This document shows positions 57,278 through 64,000 of a stretch of 64,000 bases of DNA, one piece after another. Within the stretch, counting starts at the first letter, position 1; every line of letters starts with the position of its first letter. Origin of the DNA: an uncultured Sphingomonadaceae bacterium (GTDB lineage: Bacteria; Pseudomonadota; Alphaproteobacteria; Sphingomonadales; Sphingomonadaceae); the NCBI GenBank assembly GCA_947496865.1, contig CANMEE010000002.1, positions 806,001 to 870,000 on the forward strand, in the 5' to 3' direction. Under the pieces are notes generated by a model. That model saw nothing but the letters and a program-made list of their open reading frames with translations. It was not told the origin of the DNA and did no database searches. The translations under genes and the position numbers were made by a program.

Positions 57278-58752
57278 GCGATCTTCCTCTTCATGGCGAT
57301 TGTGTGATCATGCGCCAATTCGGTTTCATATTCGAACAATATCCGGTCCAGCGTTTGACTAATTTTCGTCTGCGTACGCACCATTTCTATCTTCGGCCAC
57401 GTCGTTCGCTCACCCAGCTGAATAAGTTCACCGATTTCTTCGACGGAGAGATCACTAAGGATTTTTGCGGGACTCCAGAACATTGTCGGCCGAATAATAT
57501 TGATATCGCCTGTATAATCCTGATTGACCACAGAGAGCGTCATATTAGCCATGCTATTTAGCCGCGGGAAATAAGATAGCGGTTTTTGCATGATCTGGAC
57601 ATTCGCGTTAAGCCATGCCTTCATCGTTGAAGTCGTTGCATTTCTAATCGCCGATATGGGTGTTTTCTGTTGCTTTACATCCGTTGCAAACGGGGTGATC
57701 AACGGGTTGGCCTGACTTACAATATGATGATTGACCCCATAGAGCCGCGCTAGGCGCTTTGCAGGCAAATCATGTGTGACCGAACCATCAACCCATTTCC
57801 GATTAGGCAGATAGGGCGTACGCTCACCCTTATGGTCTTTTGCCGCCAGTGTTACAGGGGGATAGACCCCAGGAACTGCGCAGGACGCCATAACAGCTTC
57901 CCGAATGTAAACATTGGGCGACGCTATCGCATTTAGCAGCCTAGATGTCTGATGCTTTTCAGCTGGCGCTATGGAGACGTTTAGATGTCGACCAGTCAGT
58001 TCGTAAGCTTCTTGAAACGTGAGATCTGGGATCATGTTACTTATGCGACTGCGTATCTCGTCGATCTTTAGCCGTTTGGTCGCACCGAATATCCCGAAAC
58101 CTGTTTGCGCTACTATTTCGTCCGCGCCTTCGGTCACCAGATTTTCTGGTTCAAAAAAAGGCGGAATCTCATCATCGACATGGGTACTAACCAGCGCGCC
58201 GACAACCGAACCGCCACTAGATCCAGACATGATGTGCGGCAGAAGACCTTCCGACCATAGGGCTTTCACCACGCCCATGTGAAAATACAGAAAGGCGCCT
58301 GAACCGCTCATTAGGAAGGCCGAACGGCCATAGCAATGTTGCGCGCGACGGAAGAAATCGAGTTTTTCTTCGAAGGGAATGTCATCAACCTTGTCGCTAG
58401 CCAGATACTCCAGCGAGTTTACGATCGCGTCGACATAATCTTGAATCAGTTGCTTGGTACCAAATTTAGCTTTCTGGTGCAGGCGATCATTGCCCATACC
58501 GTCCATATTGCCATGGATACCCTCATTCAAGGCATAAAGCAGCCCTGCGTTATCTTGTGCTTTCCAGAGCTTTGACAAGCGTTTTAAGCGGCGGCGGATG
58601 GAAAGATTGTCGAAATGCTTGCTCTCGTCAGATGCTTTCCACTTATCAACTCCTGTGGACCGATCATGCGCCGCCGCGGCGTCTGACCAATCGGAATAGT
58701 TTTCCGCCTGAGCCATCGCCTTTTCCATCTTCAACGTGGTATTCAAAATCAT
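57274..58752 (-). CDS. Patatin-like phospholipase with DUF3336 (TGL3-type lipase)
   Basis: 492 residues. The N-terminal DUF3336-type region (about 40-140, LKRLSKLWKAQDNAGLLYAL and FFRRAQHCYGRSAFLMSG) precedes a patatin domain. That domain has the oxyanion region (GSGAFLYFHMGVVKAL), GXSXG with S179 (GSSGGSVVGA) and the dyad partner D322 (WVDGSVTHDLP). The DUF3336-patatin architecture is that of yeast triacylglycerol lipases Tgl3/4/5 and bacterial relatives. Context with WS/DGAT suggests it mobilises storage lipid. ATG 58752 was chosen; ATGs at 58728 and 58716 are alternatives. Confidence 0.88.
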   Translation of the reverse strand: MILNTTLKMEKAMAQAENYSDWSDAAAAHDRSTGVDKWKASDESKHFDNLSIRRRLKRLSKLWKAQDNAGLLYALNEGIHGNMDGMGNDRLHQKAKFGTKQLIQDYVDAIVNSLEYLASDKVDDIPFEEKLDFFRRAQHCYGRSAFLMSGSGAFLYFHMGVVKALWSEGLLPHIMSGSSGGSVVGALVSTHVDDEIPPFFEPENLVTEGADEIVAQTGFGIFGATKRLKIDEIRSRISNMIPDLTFQEAYELTGRHLNVSIAPAEKHQTSRLLNAIASPNVYIREAVMASCAVPGVYPPVTLAAKDHKGERTPYLPNRKWVDGSVTHDLPAKRLARLYGVNHHIVSQANPLITPFATDVKQQKTPISAIRNATTSTMKAWLNANVQIMQKPLSYFPRLNSMANMTLSVVNQDYTGDINIIRPTMFWSPAKILSDLSVEEIGELIQLGERTTWPKIEMVRTQTKISQTLDRILFEYETELAHDHTIAMKRKIA

Positions 58753-58838
58753 ATCTTACTCACTTACTTTCAGTTCGATTACACGCTTTGCTGGCGAAAG
58801 ACACCTGTTAACGGGAAACTCCCATAGTTATCCACCGC

Positions 58839-60383
58839 TTATTTCGCCTTGTTTGGCCGCGCTTTTCTCGGTGTCTTGGACACGCGCCTGTACATAATCG
58901 AAGCGTCTTGGGGGGCTGCAGTCGTTTGGGCTGCTGGATTCCTTGCCTTTGTTTTGCCTTTGCCGACAAGGGGCTTGGCATCCCGAAGCTGGGCAAAAGC
59001 GGCTTGAATACATTCCCGGAAGAATTCAATATCCGGCATTATCTTTCTGTCAGTCGTAATCGCAAATGACATCGTGCCATTGTAGCTTGGCGTCGCAATA
59101 AACAGACCCATTCCATTTCCCAGCGGCGCCATGCCATATTGATGCGTCAGTTGGGCGCCATTCATATACATGGGCACTTGCGGTCCCGGCACATTAGAAA
59201 TGAAAACATTGCTCATCTTTGGCGCGAAACGTTCACTGGTAAGAATTTTGGCAACCCCTGCCATTGTCGCGCCCGGGATATGCTGTGTGAGATCCGTCAT
59301 GACCCGTGCACTGAGGCCCGATTTAGCAGCCTTCGTCTCTCGAGTGGTATTGCGGACAGCTTCCAACCGTTCCAATGGATTGGCAATATTGGTCCATAGC
59401 TTGACTGTCATTGCAGTAATCTTGTTCCCAGGCGCATTTTCCTGACCATCCCGTTTCCTGGCGTTTACAGGGGCGACAGCAACCAATGTCTCTTTTGGCA
59501 ACTCCTTATGCTTCATCAGATATTTGCGCAGGGCGCCGGCGCAAATGGTCAGCACAACGTCGTTGATTGTCGCGCCTTCCACTTTCGTCCGCATCGTTTT
59601 GAGTTCGTTCAAATCAAAACTGACCGCATCGAACATCTTATGTGGTGAAACAACACCGTTAAACCGGGTTTCAGGAACGGTTAAACCACCACCGTCCCCT
59701 TCGCCCGACATGTTTTTCTGTGCTGCATCCCAAAGGGTTGGAGTCAGTTTCAACACAGCATTGGCGAGTTTGACCGGCGAAGACAAATTGCTCGAAACCG
59801 CTCGATTCATGACATCCGACGACGACGGCACATCACCATAGTCCCAATCGGACGGCGGAAGCTCTATCATTGGTTTGCCCTTATTATTCATGTCGCTAAG
59901 TGCGGTGAAGAAATAGGCGGCCGAAGCACCATCAATCGCAGCATGATGAACCCGCGTCAAAATCGCGTAACTGCCTTTGCCATAGCCGGCAACGCGGTCG
60001 AGTCCTTCAACCACGTACATATCCCAAAGCGGCCTGTTCATATCCATTGGTTTGCTGAAATGACGCGCAACATGAATAGAAAATTGTCGCCAATCGCCCG
60101 GTTCCGGCAATCTTCCGTGCGAAATATGCGCTTCTATATCGAAATGCTGATCCTCCACCCAATAGGGATGATCAATATCAAATGGCAGGCGATATAGCTT
60201 TCGCTTGAACACCGGCGAGATATGCAACCGGCTCCGTACATGCTCTAGAATATCCTTGAAACGCACTTTCTTGGTCGGTGCAGTCGACGGGTCATAGACA
60301 TAGACTGCCATAACATGAGTCAGGTTTTCCGCAGTTTGGATATAAAGGAACTGGGCGTCTTGGGCACTAAGCTGATGCAACAT
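58839..60383 (-). CDS. Wax ester synthase / diacylglycerol O-acyltransferase (WS/DGAT)
   Basis: 514 residues. It transfers acyl-CoA to diacylglycerol or fatty alcohol to make storage lipid at the membrane. The catalytic motif HHAAIDG is intact (H146-G152), and the N-terminal LSAQDAQFLYIQTAENLTHV and C-terminal NVPGPQVPMYMNGAQL are typical of the family. A basic C-terminal tail (about 475-514, with KGKTKARNPAAQTTAAPQDA and TPRKARPNKAK) is unusual. It follows plsB by 26 bases and is transcribed in the same direction. Confidence 0.92.
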   Translation of the reverse strand: MLHQLSAQDAQFLYIQTAENLTHVMAVYVYDPSTAPTKKVRFKDILEHVRSRLHISPVFKRKLYRLPFDIDHPYWVEDQHFDIEAHISHGRLPEPGDWRQFSIHVARHFSKPMDMNRPLWDMYVVEGLDRVAGYGKGSYAILTRVHHAAIDGASAAYFFTALSDMNNKGKPMIELPPSDWDYGDVPSSSDVMNRAVSSNLSSPVKLANAVLKLTPTLWDAAQKNMSGEGDGGGLTVPETRFNGVVSPHKMFDAVSFDLNELKTMRTKVEGATINDVVLTICAGALRKYLMKHKELPKETLVAVAPVNARKRDGQENAPGNKITAMTVKLWTNIANPLERLEAVRNTTRETKAAKSGLSARVMTDLTQHIPGATMAGVAKILTSERFAPKMSNVFISNVPGPQVPMYMNGAQLTHQYGMAPLGNGMGLFIATPSYNGTMSFAITTDRKIMPDIEFFRECIQAAFAQLRDAKPLVGKGKTKARNPAAQTTAAPQDASIMYRRVSKTPRKARPNKAK

Positions 60384-60409
60384 ATGCGGCTCCTCTAAAT
60401 CGGATAATC

Positions 60410-62755
60410 TTAGTCAAAAATCTTATCGGCTAGGCTCAACACTTCAAGGCGCGATTTTTCCATTCGCCGCGACAATGCCCGGAATTTGCGCAGCAGTGCC
60501 CTGCGCTTCACGATCGCCTCTTCCGTGGTTTCTCCGGTCAAGTCCTGACTAGCGGCCATTTTGAAGCCATTTTCGAACAATATTTTACCAATCGACGCCT
60601 CACTGGTGATGCGCCGGAGCAAATAAGCTTGCCGCCCCTCTTTGAGAGCTTCCTCGACACAGCTTTGTTTGTCGATAGCCTGCCCCGGCTCCAATCGTGA
60701 CAAGATATCTAACACAACCGTGTAGGATTCGACGAATGGCAAGAATACCGCATGTCCGATCAGAGGCTGAAAACGGTTGGTCAGGCTTTTTAGCAAAACC
60801 CCTCCCTCGTCCAGTTTCATCTCCCAATCTGGACAAGCACGAGACAATTCGGCCTTCAGGTTTTCACGATATTCCTTTTTAGGCGGGTAGAAAAATTCAA
60901 ATTTGAACAGATCGCGCAAGCGATCTGTTTCCGCCCAAAAAACATCGGCGGCAACATTGTCTTTGTCCTCTCGTGCCTTCAGCAATGACAGTTCAATAAT
61001 CGCCTTGTCGAGAAAGTGATGAATAATTGAATTGCGATAATAGCTAGCCAATGGGTGCTTTTCAGGCTGGATCGCGTAAACCGTGCTCGATCCCTGATCG
61101 TAGCGCATAAATAGACCGCTATTAACCAATGTATCGACAACCTTCTGAATGCCTTCCAGATTTTGTTGGGCCAAATCATTGCTGAACCGGATTTTGCGCT
61201 TTTGCGCCCAATCAACAAAGAAATTGATCACGGCTCGCAATTCATCCGCTGTCATGGCCCGTGGCGCTGTACCCAGCAAACTTAGACACATTAGTGAAGT
61301 CAGCGTCAGCGGCGTAGCACGATTGGCTTCTACGGCTACTTCAAAAGCAATTTTGGAAAGCCCTATCCTATCATCAGGTTCTGGTGCCTTTTTCACGACA
61401 ACAGGTTCACCAAAATCGACATAGACCTTACCCATGGGTTCACGCAGACTGCGCAAATACCCGATAAACCAGCTCAGGGATTCTGCTTTTTTGGCGCGTC
61501 CTGTCTGTTCGCTGGCATATTCTTCAACATCGCGGATCAGATCGAAACTGGTCACAACCGGGATGATGTGGACATTTTCGATGTCATTCAAATTGGCGCT
61601 ATCCATGACATATTTCAGCAAGCCATATCGCGGCGGCATCAGCTTTCCGAGTCGTGAGCGCGTGCCTTCGAAAGCCCAGGTCATAGGAAAGCGCTTTTCC
61701 AGCAAATAGCTGACATAATGGCGCAAGACGAGCTTGTAGACCGGGTTATTCTCAAAACTGCGGCGAATGAAAATCGTACCCGCCCGACGCAGTACAAATC
61801 CTAGACCGAAGAAATCCAGATTAATCCCGCCAAAGACATGCACCATCGGCAAGTCGTTTTGATAGGCCAAATCCGTCGGCGTGACGCCGTCAATATAGGT
61901 CTTATGGGTAAACAGCAGTAGCGTCGGATGATCCCGCATTGTCTTGCGCAACCGGGCCAATTCGTTCTTGTTAAACACAACCTCATCTTCATAGCCTTGC
62001 GACAGCATGAAACGGTCGAGCTTTGCCTTCATGTCTATGAAAAAAGCACTTGGTCGTGCGATCAGCTCTTTCATATATTTGCTGGCTTCGTCGTATAATA
62101 CCGTTTCCGATTTATTGAGATCGGTCGCCAACCCAGTCATCGCGGCCCGGAATTTGGGGCTCGTACGCAAGCCATCAGCGACAAAACGCGGTACCTTGTA
62201 ACGGCGTCCGCGAAGGCCGCGTTCTTCAATGTCGAGTACAAGACCAGCCTGCCGCACAACAAATCCGGCAAATTCATGCTCGTCATCGCCTTGAACTTCC
62301 GGGGCATTTTGCTGTTCAAACCGCTGTCTAAGATCGCTAATTGTGGCCGGTTGGCCCGTCAAGCAGTGTGCCCGACGTTTGTTGCGGAGTAAGATAGTCC
62401 GCGCCCGAAAACTGCCTGGCGTCCGGGGATCACCAAATAGGGCGTGACGTTTTTTAAGGGCTCTACTTTTTTCAAAATTAGGAATCCGCCATGCGATGCG
62501 CACGGGAATCACCAGCGTGTCTGGGTCGGCATCCAGTTTTTGATTCAGCTCTTTTAACCGCAACCGAGCCCGTTCGTCTGATATGGGCAGACTAATCCAG
62601 TTTATTTCCTGTCCGGGGCCGCCTTCGGCAAGAGAGGCATGTAACCAATCCAGCAGATAGCGCCGTTCCACGCGGTTACGGGCATCAATGACAAATAGCT
62701 TTGGCCCCTGTGTGAGCAGAGGTACCGCTTTTGCTATTGCCTTAGATTCGTCCAT
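60410..62755 (-). CDS. plsB: Glycerol-3-phosphate 1-O-acyltransferase PlsB
   Basis: 781 residues, the size of PlsB. It acylates sn-glycerol 3-phosphate at position 1, the first step of phospholipid synthesis. The HX4D motif is at 284-289 (THKTYIDG), then FGGINLDFFGLGFVLRRAGTIFI and the glycerophosphate-binding FEGTRSRLGKLMPPRYG and IIPVVTSFDLI. The length and motif order are those of the membrane PlsB of proteobacteria and PlsB2 of mycobacteria. It is nine bases downstream of the HAD-PlsC gene. Confidence 0.93.
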   Translation of the reverse strand: MDESKAIAKAVPLLTQGPKLFVIDARNRVERRYLLDWLHASLAEGGPGQEINWISLPISDERARLRLKELNQKLDADPDTLVIPVRIAWRIPNFEKSRALKKRHALFGDPRTPGSFRARTILLRNKRRAHCLTGQPATISDLRQRFEQQNAPEVQGDDEHEFAGFVVRQAGLVLDIEERGLRGRRYKVPRFVADGLRTSPKFRAAMTGLATDLNKSETVLYDEASKYMKELIARPSAFFIDMKAKLDRFMLSQGYEDEVVFNKNELARLRKTMRDHPTLLLFTHKTYIDGVTPTDLAYQNDLPMVHVFGGINLDFFGLGFVLRRAGTIFIRRSFENNPVYKLVLRHYVSYLLEKRFPMTWAFEGTRSRLGKLMPPRYGLLKYVMDSANLNDIENVHIIPVVTSFDLIRDVEEYASEQTGRAKKAESLSWFIGYLRSLREPMGKVYVDFGEPVVVKKAPEPDDRIGLSKIAFEVAVEANRATPLTLTSLMCLSLLGTAPRAMTADELRAVINFFVDWAQKRKIRFSNDLAQQNLEGIQKVVDTLVNSGLFMRYDQGSSTVYAIQPEKHPLASYYRNSIIHHFLDKAIIELSLLKAREDKDNVAADVFWAETDRLRDLFKFEFFYPPKKEYRENLKAELSRACPDWEMKLDEGGVLLKSLTNRFQPLIGHAVFLPFVESYTVVLDILSRLEPGQAIDKQSCVEEALKEGRQAYLLRRITSEASIGKILFENGFKMAASQDLTGETTEEAIVKRRALLRKFRALSRRMEKSRLEVLSLADKIFD

Positions 62756-62764
62756 CCTCGCTCC

Positions 62765-64000
62765 CTATTTTTTTGATGCAACCGGTTTCTTACCTACCGG
62801 CTTTTTTGCGACCGGTTTTTTGGCTGGCGCTTTTTTCGCGGTCGACTTTTTTACAGCCGCCTGATTTACAACGGGTTTTCTCGCCGTCTTTTTGATCGTT
62901 GTTGACCGGGGACTAGCTTTCGAGGCTCTTACGGTCTTTCGCGCAACGGCCTTCTTGCTCGCTGGCGCCTTGGCAGCAGGAACTTTCACTGCAGGTTTGC
63001 CGCCACGCGCTACCTTAGCGGGAGTTGTTTGCTTCACCGCTACTGACTTTGTCCGTGCAGGCTTTGCCTTCGCAGTTGCGGTCAAGGAAACGTCATCATC
63101 CGCCTGTCCCAAAGCATCAAGAAACATGCCGCGCACTTCTGCGACATGATCATTCAGCGTAGATTTCTTCCATTTGCTGGTATCGACCGGCGGCAGTATA
63201 TCAACCTTGACCGTTGCAGATCGCATTACAAATTCATTTTTAGGCGCCACATCACCTGCATTGTGAATGACAATCGGCACCATTGGCACGCCCGCCTGCA
63301 TCGCAAGGTGGAACGCGCCTTTCTTGAACGGCCCGACTTTGGGCGACAACGTCCGTGTGCCTTCTGGGGCTATGCAGATAGACTTGCCGTCAATCTTGAT
63401 CGCGTCAACCAACGGCTCCATCGCCTTGATAGCGTTGCGACCATCGGCGCGATCGACAAATACCGTCCCGGCCATTTCCATGACTTTACCGATAACAGGT
63501 GTGTCCTTCACCTCTTTCTTGGCTATGCCGCCAACATCCTTGCGGACTAGCTTGGCCATAATCATCACATCGGCTTTGCTTTGATGATTAAAAACAAAAA
63601 TACATGGCCGGTTCACCCATAAATTTTCTTCGCCGGTAACATCCAGATCCACGCCGGTCAGAGCCGTTGCAATATCCCCAAAAAGCCCCGTCGAGAAATT
63701 GGTCGCTTCACGCTGTGAACCGGTCAGCGCCCAAATCGGCAAGCCTGCGACGAACGAAGTAACGAGCGACCCTGTTGCATAAATAGTCCGCAAATAATCA
63801 ACCGGTTTACCCTGCCCGCGGCTGTCAAATTTTTGCAACGGCCAACCACGTTCTTTCGAGATTTCCGTTAGCTTACCATTAGGGTTAAGCGGCCGCGGTT
63901 TGCCGACCCGTTCCAACAACTCCAGATCATCATCGCTATCTGAATAAAAATAACTTTTGCTTAGATCCAGTTTGTGCTCTTTCGCCAGTTTTTCTGCGGC
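62765..64000 (-). CDS. HAD-IB phosphatase / PlsC acyltransferase fusion with Lys-Ala-Pro-rich tail (5' end outside window)
   Basis: The frame is open to the window end, so the gene is partial; the TTG at 63919 is internal. The visible N-terminus is the end of a HAD-IB (SerB-like) domain (YFYSDSDDDLELLERVGKP, then LNPNGKLTEISKERGWPL). A PlsC (1-acylglycerol-3-phosphate acyltransferase) domain follows with HX4D (FNHQSKADVMI) and PEGTRTLSP. The last 100 or so residues are a basic Lys/Ala/Pro-rich tail of AKKP-type repeats (KKSTAKKAPAKKPVAKKP), similar in composition to histone H1-like tails. HAD-PlsC fusions are known in mycobacteria (Rv2483c). It is the first visible gene of the lipid operon. 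Confidence 0.88.
   Translation of the reverse strand, partial: AAEKLAKEHKLDLSKSYFYSDSDDDLELLERVGKPRPLNPNGKLTEISKERGWPLQKFDSRGQGKPVDYLRTIYATGSLVTSFVAGLPIWALTGSQREATNFSTGLFGDIATALTGVDLDVTGEENLWVNRPCIFVFNHQSKADVMIMAKLVRKDVGGIAKKEVKDTPVIGKVMEMAGTVFVDRADGRNAIKAMEPLVDAIKIDGKSICIAPEGTRTLSPKVGPFKKGAFHLAMQAGVPMVPIVIHNAGDVAPKNEFVMRSATVKVDILPPVDTSKWKKSTLNDHVAEVRGMFLDALGQADDDVSLTATAKAKPARTKSVAVKQTTPAKVARGGKPAVKVPAAKAPASKKAVARKTVRASKASPRSTTIKKTARKPVVNQAAVKKSTAKKAPAKKPVAKKPVGKKPVASKK

Overview
The window looks like an ordinary chromosomal stretch of an alphaproteobacterium of the order Sphingomonadales (Sphingopyxis / Sphingorhabdus / Parasphingorhabdus type). The support is the nuoA-N operon running into birA, coaX, RNase J and a DUF1467 protein, the zapA - 6S RNA - 5-FCL order, a DUF2842 gene and the tkt-gap-pgk-fba block. 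The genus is an inference. I see no insertion sequence, prophage, integrase or CRISPR array.

Layout. 1-396: C-terminal end of an unknown protein (+). 416-19468 (-): one tightly coupled operon for respiratory complex I. It starts at nuoA, carries all 14 nuo genes, and ends with birA, coaX, rnj and a DUF1467 gene. Five uncharacterised genes are interspersed with the nuo genes, including a 30-residue membrane microprotein at 15490-15582. 19573-21080 (-): inositol monophosphatase and elongation factor P. 21214-21757 (+): two tandem paralogous small ORFs. 21764-28721 (-): thiE, an O-methyltransferase, and the lower-glycolysis/pentose block fba, GNAT, pgk, gap, tkt. 28917-30622: zapA with a small coiled-coil partner, 6S RNA, 5-formyltetrahydrofolate cyclo-ligase, DUF2842 and tRNA-Asp. 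31025-38872 (+): three exported DUF11-like proteins followed by a 1699-residue outer-membrane protein. 39036-42654 (-): E2, E1-beta and E1-alpha of a branched-chain 2-oxoacid dehydrogenase. 42826-46113 (-): an autotransporter with a trypsin-like protease. 46325-48024 (-): thymidylate synthase and an unknown MerR-like regulator. 48394-54098: a DSF-type quorum-sensing module. 54388-64000 (-): a glycerolipid and neutral-lipid cluster.

Two regions stand out as possible undescribed systems. (1) 48394-54098 encodes an RpfF-like DSF synthase with both catalytic glutamates, convergent with an RpfC-like hybrid kinase. The kinase sits 5 nt downstream of a REC-PAS-GGDEF-EAL response regulator. This combines the RpfC phosphorelay of Xanthomonas with a PAS-GGDEF-EAL output resembling RpfR of Burkholderia, in place of RpfG. 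(2) 31025-38872 encodes small secreted DUF11 proteins that share an N-terminal module with a giant barrel protein. Strong RNA hairpins sit in two of the spacers. This looks like a surface-assembly or export system.

The lipid cluster covers a full cycle: glycerol 3-phosphate formation (gpsA), two acylations (PlsB, HAD-PlsC), storage-lipid synthesis (WS/DGAT) and lipolysis (patatin, monoacylglycerol lipase, a second hydrolase). Its core set resembles Rv2482c-Rv2484c of Mycobacterium tuberculosis, as far as I recall that locus.
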